The position numbers were made by a program, and so were the translations under genes. From Flavobacterium sp. (GTDB taxonomy: Bacteria > Bacteroidota > Bacteroidia > Flavobacteriales > Flavobacteriaceae), in NCBI RefSeq assembly GCF_004295795.1, contig NZ_SEBR01000013.1, positions 62,001 to 126,000 on the forward strand: DNA of 64,000 bases, given 5' to 3'. The notes beneath the pieces are model-generated. The model worked only from the letters and a program-made list of their open reading frames with translations, ran no database searches and was not told the origin of the DNA. Shown piece by piece: positions 9,429 through 17,707 of this stretch. The number at the start of each line of letters is the position of its first letter. Within the stretch, counting starts at the first letter, position 1.

Positions 9429-10817
9429 ATGAACGGCAGAAAGATACATTTCGAGGTTTCGGAACGAAAAATCCTTCTGAGGGTTTTCGATATCCTGTCT
9501 GTTTTACTCGTCTTGTATTTGATGGGTAAAGTCTTTAATTTCAATTACTTCGATATTACAGACAGCAATTTTATCTGGACAATCGTGCTCGGGCTGTACA
9601 TCACGATCATCGGAACGGTCTTCGAAATGTACAACCTTCAGGTTTCGAGCAACGAATTCCAGGTCACGAAAAGTATCGTGCTAACGGCCTCGGTGACGGT
9701 GCTTTGTTATTTGCTGACGCCGTTCTACTCGCCGACATTGCCAAACCGCATCCAGATTTTGTATTTCTACCTGGCCGTTCTTGTCGCGCTTTTCGTCTGG
9801 CGTTTCTTTTATGTGAAATTCCTCGCCTCAAAGCGTTTTCTCAAGAAAGTCGTGCTGGTTTGCGACCGCGATCAGGCCAGGGAACTCATCGTCGGGCTTG
9901 AAAGTTCAGATCCGCACTACAAGGTTTTGGGATACGTCAATACCGACAGCAATTCGGTGCACACCCAGGATTTCAATTTCGTCGAGCACATAGAATCGGA
10001 CAAACTCGAGAAATTCGTCAACGACAACCGCATTTCAGAAGTCGTGATCGCCTCCCAAAAAACCGACGGGATTACGGTTTCCATCTACAACCAATTGATC
10101 CACTTGCTTGAATCGGGCTTTATCATCCGCGAATACACTCAGGTTTACGAAGCCATAACCCAAAGGATTCCGGTGCAATACGTGGCCCGCGATTTTTACC
10201 GCTATTTTCCGTTTAGCCGAAGCAACCAAAACCAATTGTATCTTGTGGCCGTGCGCCTTCTGGAAATCATTTTTTCGATTTGCGGAATTCTCGTCGGAAT
10301 TTTGTTTCTACCGTTGATATTGGTCGGAAACTTGGTCGGGAATCGCGGAAAGTTGTTTTATACGCAGGACAGAGTCGGGAAAAATGGTGCCGTTTTCGAG
10401 ATTCTCAAATTCCGGACGATGATCAAGAACGCCGAAAAGCACGGAGCGGTTTTCACGACCACGAACGACGCGAGGATCACGCCTTTCGGAAAATTTTTGC
10501 GCAAGACCCGAATCGACGAATTTCCTCAGTTCCTAAACATACTGAAAGGCGATATGGGCGTTATTGGGCCGCGTCCTGAAAGACCGGTTTTCGTCAAGGA
10601 AATTGCCGAAGTGATGCCGTTTTACGAAACGCGCCATGTCATAAAACCCGGACTTACGGGCTGGGCGCAGGTCAATTATTCTTACGGGGATTCGATCGAT
10701 GACAGTTTGATGAAGCTGCAATACGACCTGTATTACATCAAGCATAGAAGTGTCTTTTTGGATATCAGTATTACCATTAAGACTTTGAGTACTGTTTTGT
10801 TTTATCGCGGGCAGTAG
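9429..10817 (+). CDS. Polyprenyl-phosphate sugar-1-phosphate transferase (initiating glycosyltransferase)
   Basis: This is a 462-aa protein of the WcaJ/WbaP type. Residues 15-130 hold several membrane segments. A CoA-binding-like middle domain (KKVVLVCDRDQARELIVGL) follows, then the C-terminal bacterial sugar transferase domain: YTQDRVGKNGAVFEILKFRT, RKTRIDEFPQFLNILKGDM, GPRPERP and KPGLTGWAQVNY. The enzyme loads the first sugar-1-phosphate onto undecaprenyl phosphate and so starts the repeat unit that the upstream transferases extend. A 53-bp gap separates it from the operon. A paired hairpin repeat follows directly after the stop. Confidence 0.93.
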   Translation: MNGRKIHFEVSERKILLRVFDILSVLLVLYLMGKVFNFNYFDITDSNFIWTIVLGLYITIIGTVFEMYNLQVSSNEFQVTKSIVLTASVTVLCYLLTPFYSPTLPNRIQILYFYLAVLVALFVWRFFYVKFLASKRFLKKVVLVCDRDQARELIVGLESSDPHYKVLGYVNTDSNSVHTQDFNFVEHIESDKLEKFVNDNRISEVVIASQKTDGITVSIYNQLIHLLESGFIIREYTQVYEAITQRIPVQYVARDFYRYFPFSRSNQNQLYLVAVRLLEIIFSICGILVGILFLPLILVGNLVGNRGKLFYTQDRVGKNGAVFEILKFRTMIKNAEKHGAVFTTTNDARITPFGKFLRKTRIDEFPQFLNILKGDMGVIGPRPERPVFVKEIAEVMPFYETRHVIKPGLTGWAQVNYSYGDSIDDSLMKLQYDLYYIKHRSVFLDISITIKTLSTVLFYRGQ

Positions 10818-10818
10818 G

Positions 10819-10866
10819 CGCGAAGTTTTTAACTTCGCGGCGCGTGTGGGGAAGTCTGTGACTTCC
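10819..10866. repeat. Paired REP-like hairpin element, copy 1
   Basis: Two perfect small hairpins stand in tandem. The first has a 9-bp stem CGCGAAGTT / AACTTCGCG with loop TTT. After a 10-nt spacer containing GTGTG comes a 7-bp stem GGAAGTC / GACTTCC with loop TGT. The copy at 40794-40841 has the same layout and spacing, with both sides of the stems changed together. It lies between two convergent genes and could also act as a transcript end. Confidence 0.8.
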
Positions 10867-10871
10867 GATGC

Positions 10872-11144
10872 TCAAAGCAATTTCTTGAAAAGCACGTAAC
10901 CCAAATGGATTCCAAGCACGATCCCATTGCCCAGAATTCCGAAAATGATGTACAGGCTCAGGATCGGCAATCCGCATTTCGTATCGTCCGGACCGTATTC
11001 GGGTAGAAAAAATTCTGGTAAGACGAATAAGTTTACCAAAATCAAAACAGCGCAAATAAGCAATTTCCCGAATCTGAATTTCGGAAGAAACGCATAAGCG
11101 AGAACCTGCAGCGCGGCCATGCCAAAAAAGACGGGAAGAATCAC
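10872..11144 (-). CDS. Small multi-pass membrane protein coupled to the DUF4105 gene
   Basis: This 90-aa protein starts at GTG (11144), which overlaps the TGA of the upstream gene as GTGA, a typical coupled start. ATG 11120 is a possible internal alternative. Three hydrophobic stretches (VFFGMAALQVLAYAFLP, LLICAVLILVNLFVLPEFF, LSLYIIFGILGNGIVLG) suggest about three membrane spans. The longer open frame upstream of the GTG is antisense-type noise over the neighbouring gene. I do not recognise the family. Tight coupling suggests it works with the membrane protein encoded before it. Confidence 0.65.
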   Translation of the reverse strand: MILPVFFGMAALQVLAYAFLPKFRFGKLLICAVLILVNLFVLPEFFLPEYGPDDTKCGLPILSLYIIFGILGNGIVLGIHLGYVLFKKLL

Positions 11145-12262
11145 GCGAACAACTTTTTGCGTCTCACCTTGAGCGCGAATTTCAAAAGCAAAATCGCGTG
11201 GGCGACAATCATAGGAAGCACGATCAGCAAATGAATCTTGTTGAGCATGTAGATCAGATACACGCCCAAGCAGCCCAAACACAGCAAAGATGTGATGTAC
11301 AAACCGCTGGCTTTGCGCCTTCCGTATTGGATCACGACCAAAAGTAAAAGTGGATTTGTAAGCAAAACATTGTAATTCCATTGCACTTCCGTGTGAAACG
11401 AATACCATCCGGCCACGCAAAAGAAAAGCCCGAGAAGCGAAATCAACGTGAAGTAGACCAAAGTGAATTTGTCGTTGTTCACGAAAACGAGCAAAAGCAG
11501 AATCGCGATGTAAGTATAGACGTTGTTCCAAAGCGATCGAGGCGCGGGCTGATCTTCAAAAACCAGCCAGGATTTGTTTGACTTCAAAAGCGCAATATTG
11601 CCATTTTTCGCCATCGAAATACTTTGGTAAAGTTCTATCGGAAGAAACAATTGCGAAGCTTTCTCGTCGACTCTCGTCCCAAAAATCATGCTCGTTCCCC
11701 ATTGTTCGTAAAAATGCCCGTCGAATTCGGGATAGATGATCTCGCGATAGGTGAGGTCAGTGTTCCCGACTTTTTTCGCCGTATTCGGACCGACGACCTC
11801 GTTGACCAGATCGGCAATTTTTGTCGTGCAGTTCCGGTCGATGAACTTGTAAGTGTAAAAGCGCTCTTGCGAAATAAGCACTTTGTTGAGTCGGTCGAAC
11901 ATTTGTTGTTTCTGGCTTTGCGTCAAATTCAGGACCTGCTCAAAAACCGACCGTTTTTCGTCGTCGTAATTGTAAACGAAATCATCGAAAGTGCTGGTGG
12001 AAACGAAATACTGCAAGTCGCCTTTTACGAATTTGAGTCCGAAGTTTGGCGTGGCGAAATCGAAAGTGCCGTAATTGTAGACTTTGTCGATCCCGTTGGC
12101 CGGATCGTGGATTCGCATGGCCGTGTGTCCGTAAAGCGAATACAATTCATTGCCTTTTCCGCAGGTCAAAACCGAAACTTCAGCCATGGGCGAAAGCGTC
12201 GTGAATTGTGCCGAAACTTGAAGCGATAAAAAGGCTAGGAGTAAAACGAAAATGTGACGCAT
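11141..12262 (-). CDS. DUF4105 / Lnb-type membrane protein
   Basis: This 373-aa protein has a signal peptide (MRHIFVLLLAFLSLQVSAQ), a periplasmic DUF4105 domain (LLTCGKGNELYSLYGHTAMRI as VLTCGKGNELYSLYGHTAM, then YNYGTFDF, and FIDRNCTTKIADL with a Cys in NCTT), and five or so C-terminal membrane spans from about residue 250. Members of this family include Lnb, the lipoprotein N-acyltransferase of Bacteroides. The His in YGHT and the Cys in RNCTT are candidate catalytic residues. It lies 28 bases after the PorV/PorQ-like gene and is coupled to a small membrane protein. The exact substrate is inference. Confidence 0.75.
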   Translation of the reverse strand: MRHIFVLLLAFLSLQVSAQFTTLSPMAEVSVLTCGKGNELYSLYGHTAMRIHDPANGIDKVYNYGTFDFATPNFGLKFVKGDLQYFVSTSTFDDFVYNYDDEKRSVFEQVLNLTQSQKQQMFDRLNKVLISQERFYTYKFIDRNCTTKIADLVNEVVGPNTAKKVGNTDLTYREIIYPEFDGHFYEQWGTSMIFGTRVDEKASQLFLPIELYQSISMAKNGNIALLKSNKSWLVFEDQPAPRSLWNNVYTYIAILLLLVFVNNDKFTLVYFTLISLLGLFFCVAGWYSFHTEVQWNYNVLLTNPLLLLVVIQYGRRKASGLYITSLLCLGCLGVYLIYMLNKIHLLIVLPMIVAHAILLLKFALKVRRKKLFA

Positions 12263-12290
12263 CCGAAGGGAATTTAGCGCAAGTTACGAA

Positions 12291-13358
12291 TTACCTGAAA
12301 ATGCTCAGATCGACTTTAAGAGAAAAGATGTTCGAGTACAAAGCCGCACTTTGGTCGCCTAAATCAGTCAGTGCGTAATCGACCTGAATGCCTTTGTATT
12401 TAAAGCCGACGCCCACATTCGGTTGAAAACCAAGTCGGTCCGAACCGTCGAGTTGCGTGATATTCTGGAAATTTCCGACGCCTGCGCGGATAAAAGCCAG
12501 ATCGATGTAACCCAACTCGAATCCCAAAGCCGGATCGATGCTCACTGCCGAAGAGGAAATGATGTCGTTCGTCTGCTCGAAACGGCAATTGAGGTTCACG
12601 GCCGTCAAAAGCGTCATTTCATTGTGGAATTCATATTTTTTGGAAACCCCGAGTTGCAATTTCGGAAGCGTAATCTCTGTACTTTCCGGCAATTCCTGAT
12701 TTTGTCCTTCGACCGCATCCTGAACTTTCTCGAACTCGTCTTCGTCGATCGCCCAAATGTTGTAGGTCGTGGTGATATCGCGCGCCATCGCCCCGAATTT
12801 CCAGCCGTTTCTCTCGAACTGAATTCCAAGGTCGAATCCGAATCCCCAGGAATTCGCGAATTTCCCGATGATGCGACGAATGACTTTCGCGTTGGCGCCA
12901 ATCGACAAACCTTCCACTTTCAAATGTCTGGCATAAGAAAACATGAAAGCATAATCGGCAGTCGAGAAAAGGCTGATGCGGTTGTAGTCGATATTTCCCT
13001 GGTCGTCGATAAGTTGCGTCGTGTTCATGATATCGTCCACGCCAAAACGGATGGCAGAAATGCCCCAGGCGCTTCGATCGTCAATCGGTTTTGCGTAGGC
13101 GAGATAGTCGTATTGGGCGATATTGGCGAAATAACTCGCGTGCATCGCGCCAACCTGTCCGTCCTCGAGATTAAGGATTCCGGCGGGATTCCAATAAACC
13201 GCATTTACGTCATTCGAAGAAGCCGTAACCGCGTTCGCCATACCAAGAGCCGCGGCATCGACTCCGATATTCATGAATTCGTTCGAATACTTCCTCACGA
13301 CTTGCCCAAAGGCATTCACGCATCCGAAGACGAACAATAGCGACAGCAGTTTTCTCAA
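12291..13358 (-). CDS. PorV/PorQ-family outer-membrane beta-barrel
   Basis: This 355-aa protein begins with a TTG codon (13358) and a signal peptide (MRKLLSLLFVFGCVNAFGQ). EFMNIGVDAAALGMANAVTA and NAVYWNPAGI are hallmarks of the FadL-like PorV/PorQ family. Alternating beta strands run to a terminal aromatic-rich strand (FSLKVDLSIFR). Relatives serve type IX secretion as outer-membrane shuttle or accessory proteins. This fits the T9SS-type protein at the right end of the window, although a direct link is inference. A TATTTTTG box lies 14 bases before the start. Confidence 0.82.
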   Translation of the reverse strand: MRKLLSLLFVFGCVNAFGQVVRKYSNEFMNIGVDAAALGMANAVTASSNDVNAVYWNPAGILNLEDGQVGAMHASYFANIAQYDYLAYAKPIDDRSAWGISAIRFGVDDIMNTTQLIDDQGNIDYNRISLFSTADYAFMFSYARHLKVEGLSIGANAKVIRRIIGKFANSWGFGFDLGIQFERNGWKFGAMARDITTTYNIWAIDEDEFEKVQDAVEGQNQELPESTEITLPKLQLGVSKKYEFHNEMTLLTAVNLNCRFEQTNDIISSSAVSIDPALGFELGYIDLAFIRAGVGNFQNITQLDGSDRLGFQPNVGVGFKYKGIQVDYALTDLGDQSAALYSNIFSLKVDLSIFR

Positions 13359-13372
13359 AGCGAAATTTTTTT

Positions 13373-13380
13373 CAAAAATA
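13373..13380 (-). promoter_or_regulatory. TATTTTTG -7 box of the PorV/PorQ-like gene
   Basis: The minus strand reads TATTTTTG, a full match to the Bacteroidota consensus TAnnTTTG, 14 bases before the TTG start at 13358. No clear TTTG -33 element was seen. Confidence 0.55.
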
Positions 13381-13472
13381 GTCTTTTTTCCAAGTAAAGA
13401 CGCACAAATTCGAGGCGTGCGACGAGCGTTAAAAACTCTCTTAAAAACGCGTTCGGCGTGAAGTTATTGTAC

Positions 13473-13480
13473 TACATTTG
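13473..13480 (+). promoter_or_regulatory. TACATTTG -7 box of pssA
   Basis: TACATTTG matches TAnnTTTG and lies 30 bases before the pssA ATG (13511). It would drive pssA and the coupled GH25 and TPR genes. Confidence 0.55.
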
Positions 13481-13510
13481 CGCTTATCCTGACAATAAAA
13501 AACACATTTG

Positions 13511-14233
13511 ATGCGCCTTTTGCGACATTTGCCCAACCTGCTTACGCTTCTCAATCTGTTTTCGGGCTGCATCGCCCTGATTTTCGCCTTCGAGCACAAT
13601 TATCTGTTGGCGTTTTTGTTCGTCGCTTTGGGCATTTTCTTCGATTTTTTTGACGGATTTTTCGCGCGAATGTTCAAGACTTCATCCGAATTGGGTTTGC
13701 AGTTGGATTCGTTGGCCGATATGGTCACAAGCGGAGTCGTTCCGGGATTGACTATGTTTTTTATGTTGGACGAAGCCGTTCAATTGAAAGAAATCTCACT
13801 GTCCGATCCCAAATTCTGGATTTGCCTTTGCGGATTCATCATCACTTTGGGTTCTTGCATGCGATTGGCCAAATTCAACATCGACACAAGACAAACCGAC
13901 TCGTTCATCGGGCTTCCTACGCCTGCCAATACGTTGGTAATACTGAGTTTGCCGATAATCCGCGACAGGGAATCGTTCATCCTTTACGGCGTTTTCACCG
14001 AAGTTTTGGTGCTGCTCGCCATCACGGCCTTGAGCGCATTTATGCTGAACGCCGAAATCCCGCTGTTTTCGCTCAAGATCAAGAAATTCTCTTTCAAGGA
14101 CAATTCGATACAATTCGTTTTCCTTGCCATCTGTGTTTTGCTGCTGGCTTTCTTCCAATTTGCGGGCGTTCCGCTCATAATCCTGACTTACATAGCGATG
14201 TCTGTCATCAACAACCGAATGAACAGAAAATAA
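13511..14233 (+). CDS. pssA: CDP-diacylglycerol-serine O-phosphatidyltransferase
   Basis: This 240-aa inner-membrane enzyme makes phosphatidylserine from CDP-diacylglycerol and serine, the precursor of phosphatidylethanolamine. The N-terminal part (NLLTLLNLFSGCIALIFAF) and the CDP-alcohol phosphotransferase motif, seen as FFDFFDGFFARMFKTSSELG followed by LDSLADMVTSG, are intact (DG-x2-AR-x8-G-x3-D-x3-D). About seven membrane segments are present. ATG 13511 was chosen over the in-frame TTG one codon earlier. The stop directly abuts the next ATG. Confidence 0.93.
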   Translation: MRLLRHLPNLLTLLNLFSGCIALIFAFEHNYLLAFLFVALGIFFDFFDGFFARMFKTSSELGLQLDSLADMVTSGVVPGLTMFFMLDEAVQLKEISLSDPKFWICLCGFIITLGSCMRLAKFNIDTRQTDSFIGLPTPANTLVILSLPIIRDRESFILYGVFTEVLVLLAITALSAFMLNAEIPLFSLKIKKFSFKDNSIQFVFLAICVLLLAFFQFAGVPLIILTYIAMSVINNRMNRK

Positions 14234-15076
14234 ATGGCGACGCGCAAACCTACATCGCGTTCGCGTTCCAGGTCGAAGAAATCGTCGGTGCAAAAAATCG
14301 TCGTTCGCTCGGTGATCGCGCTTTTCGTGCTCGGACTTTTCGTCGGGGTCGGATGGCATTACAGAAACGCGATCCTGTACTATTTCAGTTTCAAGACCGA
14401 TAAAAAGATGACGGCCGAACAAAAGCGGTTGTCTGACGTGAGAAATGTCGAAGTCCTCACGCGTCACCACGGAAAATCCATCGGTTTTGACATTTCGGAA
14501 TATCAGGGCGAGATCAATTGGGCGGAAATCGATTCGGTAGAGAATCTGTATCCGCTCGACTTTGTTTTCATCCGCTCGACGGCCGGAAAAAACCGCATCG
14601 ACGCCTGTTTCAAACAAAACTGGGAAGCGGCCGGGAAGCGCGGACTCATTCGCGGCGCCTATCATTATTACCGTCCGAACGAGAATTCGCTCGAGCAAGC
14701 GGCGCATTTTATCCTCAACGTCAGACTCAGACCAGGCGATCTGCCACCGGTTCTCGACATCGAGAAAATTCCCGAAAACCAATCGATGGACAGCCTGATC
14801 GTCGGGCTTCACCGCTGGTGCAACGCAATCGAAAAACACTACAAAGTCGCTCCGATAATCTATTCGGGCGAAAGATATTACGACGATTTTCTCAAGGACG
14901 AATTCAAAGGTTACGTCTTTTGGATTGCCAACTACAATTTTTTCGTGGAGGAAATCGAGGACGAATGGATGTTTTGGCAATTCACCGAAAGTGCCGAAAT
15001 TCCCGGGATTCCAACGCCGATCGACTTGAATATTTACAATGGGCCAAAATCCCAACTCCAGAATCTTCGCATATAG
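14234..15076 (+). CDS. GH25 muramidase (lysozyme), membrane-anchored
   Basis: This 280-aa protein has a basic N-terminus rich in Arg, Ser and Lys, a single membrane anchor at about residues 26-42 (VIALFVLGLFVGVGW), then a GH25 domain. GFDISEYQG and VLDIEK supply the catalytic acidic residues of this family, and FWQFTESAEIPGI with D in PIDLNIY completes the fold. It would cleave the MurNAc-GlcNAc bond of peptidoglycan in the periplasm. It follows pssA with zero spacing. Confidence 0.9.
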   Translation: MATRKPTSRSRSRSKKSSVQKIVVRSVIALFVLGLFVGVGWHYRNAILYYFSFKTDKKMTAEQKRLSDVRNVEVLTRHHGKSIGFDISEYQGEINWAEIDSVENLYPLDFVFIRSTAGKNRIDACFKQNWEAAGKRGLIRGAYHYYRPNENSLEQAAHFILNVRLRPGDLPPVLDIEKIPENQSMDSLIVGLHRWCNAIEKHYKVAPIIYSGERYYDDFLKDEFKGYVFWIANYNFFVEEIEDEWMFWQFTESAEIPGIPTPIDLNIYNGPKSQLQNLRI

Positions 15077-16018
15077 ATGGGATTTTTCGATTCACTTTTC
15101 CAGAACAAGTCGTCTTTTGACGAAGACAAGACTTTTACCGATTTTTTCAACCGCGAGTTCGCGCGCTATTTCAGCATAGCCGATCCAGATTTTCAGGCCG
15201 ATCTCGACAATAAATTCGGCGATCCGGTTTTGCCGCAGCAGGCTTTTCCGTCGGTTTACGAGGAACTCAAAAACGTTGAGAAACCTTGGGACAAACGCGC
15301 GATCCTGTTTGCTGCGCTCGATCAGCATTACTTGATGGTCGTCGAGAGATGGCAGGCAATCGAACGCTTCGTCGTGGATCGTTTTCCCGAAAAAGCGCTC
15401 AAGTTCATCAAGCAATTCGGTCAGCCCGAAGATTTCGACGACGCCGAATTCCTGGCTTCTTACGCGCGCTGCATGTTCGTGCTTTCGCGTTTGGACGAAG
15501 GTTTGAAATATGCCGAAAAAGCGGTTTCCATCGATTCGAGATCGCGTCGCGCCCAATTGGTCCTAGCCGATATTTTACATCTGAAAGGCAACCAATCGCG
15601 CGCTCACGAGATTTACAAAGCCGTGGTCGCAAGCAGCAAACTGGCCAAATCCGGATCACAGAATTTCGGACTTTACGACCTGGTCTGTTTCCGGAATGAT
15701 ATTGCGCATTCGTCGGTTTACGCCGTCGGTTTGCTCAAAAGTTCGGATGCGCCCGAAACGGAATGGGAAAAAGTGGCACCGGAATTCCATCATTGCCCGT
15801 ATTTCCGGTCGCAATATGCTTTCTATCTGATAAAAAGCGGAAAAGGCCTGAAAGCTTTGAACAACTTGGTCACGGTCGCTAAAGAATTCCCGACCTACAA
15901 AGACGCGGTCGTAAACGCGCACAGCGTCATCAAACAATATCAGCAGCAAAGCAAACCTGACGCGATGCAACAGGACGAGCTGTATTTGAGAAGTCTGATG
16001 GAAAAGGAAAAATGGTGA
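15077..16018 (+). CDS. TPR-containing cytoplasmic protein of unknown function
   Basis: This 313-aa protein has no signal peptide. Residues of about 140-200 contain TPR-like helices (LSRLDEGLKYAEKAVSIDSRSRRAQLVLADILHLKGN written in parts: EGLKYAEKAVSID, AQLVLADILHLKGNQSRAHE). A second helical pair lies near 245-275 (AFYLIKSGKGLKALNNLV). The N-terminus MGFFDSLFQNKSSFDED is common in small flavobacterial scaffold-like proteins. Its start abuts the GH25 stop, so it is in the pssA operon. Function is unknown. Confidence 0.7.
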   Translation: MGFFDSLFQNKSSFDEDKTFTDFFNREFARYFSIADPDFQADLDNKFGDPVLPQQAFPSVYEELKNVEKPWDKRAILFAALDQHYLMVVERWQAIERFVVDRFPEKALKFIKQFGQPEDFDDAEFLASYARCMFVLSRLDEGLKYAEKAVSIDSRSRRAQLVLADILHLKGNQSRAHEIYKAVVASSKLAKSGSQNFGLYDLVCFRNDIAHSSVYAVGLLKSSDAPETEWEKVAPEFHHCPYFRSQYAFYLIKSGKGLKALNNLVTVAKEFPTYKDAVVNAHSVIKQYQQQSKPDAMQQDELYLRSLMEKEKW

Positions 16019-16040
16019 ATTCCTTGATTGGAAATTTTGT

Positions 16041-16469
16041 TCAATTGACTTTTTCGTAGGCGATTCCTTCGCAACTGTCGGGGTCACCGATCGTGACCAA
16101 AACGGCGATGTCAGAGTCTTTCTCGCCCAAGTCCTCGACCGTGATACCTTCCAATTCCATCTTACAATTGGATTTGCCATCGCAATACAGTCGCCAATTT
16201 CCTTGTTTTGACGGTTGCTTCGGATTGTTGAAAAATGTGTATTTGCCGGTTTGCGATAGATGAAGATATTTTGGCCACCTCGAAAAATCGAACTTGAGAA
16301 ACTCCTGAGATTTTTGGCTTAGGACATACTTTCCTTCGACTTTTCCCGGAAGAGGTTTTTGAATGACGATATCGTAGTCTGCATTCCACCCGCATGGAAC
16401 CAAGTGGCAAGAAGTGTTGCCAATCGCCAAAATCAAAAGAAATACTTTCAAGCGACTCACAAGTTTCAT
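16041..16469 (-). CDS. Putative lipoprotein of unknown function
   Basis: This 142-aa protein begins MKLVSRLKVFLLILAIGNTSC; the Cys at 21 after a hydrophobic run suggests lipidation. The mature part has YVLSQKSQEFLKFDFSRWPKYLHLSQTGKYTFFNN, a beta-rich pattern. It lies 18 bases after lptB and is probably the last gene of the kdsD-tatC-lptB operon. No family was recognised. Confidence 0.65.
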   Translation of the reverse strand: MKLVSRLKVFLLILAIGNTSCHLVPCGWNADYDIVIQKPLPGKVEGKYVLSQKSQEFLKFDFSRWPKYLHLSQTGKYTFFNNPKQPSKQGNWRLYCDGKSNCKMELEGITVEDLGEKDSDIAVLVTIGDPDSCEGIAYEKVN

Positions 16470-16487
16470 GTCAGGGAAATTTTCGGA

Positions 16488-17261
16488 TCAATGCGAAGCG
16501 TCGGCGTCCTGGCTTTTTGGGGCGAAATCCAGCTTTTTCTTGCGAAGCTCGAAATTCTGACCCAAATAAACGCGGCGGACCATTTCGTCCTGAACCAATT
16601 CCTCCGGCGTTCCGGCCTTTAGGATTCCGCCTTCAAACATCAGGTAACTTTTCTCTGTGATCGCCAAAGTTTCCTGTACGTTGTGGTCGGTAATCAGAAT
16701 TCCGATGTTCTTGTCCTTGAGTTGGGCGACGATTCGTTGTATGTCCTCGACCGCGACAGGATCGACTCCGGCAAACGGTTCGTCAAGCAGGATGAATTTG
16801 GGATCCGTTGCCAAGGCGCGCGCGATCTCGGTACGACGTCTTTCGCCACCTGACAAAAGGTCGCCTCTATTGGTGCGGATGTGTTGAAGCGAAAACTCGT
16901 CCAGCAAAGATTCCATCTTGGCTTCCTGTTCGTCCTTGGTAAGGTCTGTGAGCTGCAGCACGCTCATGATATTGTCTTCGATGCTGAGTTTCCTGAAAAC
17001 CGACGCTTCCTGAGCCAGATATCCGATTCCGTTTTGGGCGCGTTTGTACATCGGGAAATCGGTAATGTCGGTCTGATCGAGGTAGATCGTGCCCGAATTC
17101 GGCTTGACCAAACCTACGATCATGTAGAAAGAAGTCGTTTTTCCGGCTCCGTTCGGCCCGAGCAAACCCACGATTTCTCCTTGGTTCACTTCAACCGAAA
17201 TGCCTTTTACGACAGTTCTTTTCTTGTAGGTTTTTATCAGATTCTCAGCTCTTAGTTTCAT
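16488..17261 (-). CDS. lptB: LPS export ABC transporter ATP-binding protein
   Basis: This 257-aa protein has a Walker A (GPNGAGKTTSFYMIVG), Q-loop (YLAQEASVFRKLSIEDNIM), signature (LLSGGERRRTEIARAL), Walker B (FILLDEPFAGVDP) and H-loop (ITDHNV). The sequence and the YLGQNF tail match LptB, which powers LPS extraction with LptF/LptG. ATG 17261 was chosen because MKLRAENLIKTY is the family start; the frame is open six codons further. Its neighbour kdsD belongs to Kdo synthesis, the same pathway. Confidence 0.95.
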   Translation of the reverse strand: MKLRAENLIKTYKKRTVVKGISVEVNQGEIVGLLGPNGAGKTTSFYMIVGLVKPNSGTIYLDQTDITDFPMYKRAQNGIGYLAQEASVFRKLSIEDNIMSVLQLTDLTKDEQEAKMESLLDEFSLQHIRTNRGDLLSGGERRRTEIARALATDPKFILLDEPFAGVDPVAVEDIQRIVAQLKDKNIGILITDHNVQETLAITEKSYLMFEGGILKAGTPEELVQDEMVRRVYLGQNFELRKKKLDFAPKSQDADASH

Positions 17262-17356
17262 GTGTAAGTCGAATGTCAAATGTCAGGATGTCGAACGATG
17301 CCGCGCGACAAATAAACGAATTAGCGCGCCAAAGGTGTTATGTCTTTAACAAACAA

Positions 17357-17704
17357 TTATTTCGATTGCTCAAGCGCTTCCCAAAATTCATAAGCGCGTC
17401 TCAAATGCGGAATCACGATCGTGCCGCCAACCAAAGTCGCGATTCCCATGGCTTCCATCATTTCTTCTTTGGTCACGCCTTCTTTGTGGCTGGTTTCCAA
17501 ATGGTATTTCACGCAATCGTCGCAGCGCAGAACCGTAGAGGCGACAAGTCCTAGCAATTCCTTGGTTTTCACGTCAAGAGCGCCTTCTGCGTAAGCGTTG
17601 GTGTCGAGATTGAAAATGCGCTTGATGACCTTGTTGTTGTCGGCCAAAAGCTTCTCGTTCATTTTGGAACGGTAATCGTTGAATTCCTGTACTGAGTCTG
17701 ACAT
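17357..17704 (-). CDS. Carboxymuconolactone decarboxylase / AhpD-like protein
   Basis: This 115-aa helical protein has the CMD-family core LGLVASTVLRCDDCVKYHLE with a CxxC and following His, which in AhpD relatives is a redox or proton-relay centre. TKEEMMEAMGIATLVGGTIV follows. It lies 3 bases after tatC and 95 bases before lptB, in a conserved-looking envelope operon. The substrate is unknown; peroxide reduction is one option. Confidence 0.85.
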   Translation of the reverse strand: MSDSVQEFNDYRSKMNEKLLADNNKVIKRIFNLDTNAYAEGALDVKTKELLGLVASTVLRCDDCVKYHLETSHKEGVTKEEMMEAMGIATLVGGTIVIPHLRRAYEFWEALEQSK

Positions 17705-17707
17705 GAT

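Noticed and set aside
10872..11531. 219-residue minus-strand frame
   Set aside because: Its first 130 residues are antisense-type noise over the DUF4105 gene; only the last 90 residues after the GTG at 11144 look like protein.
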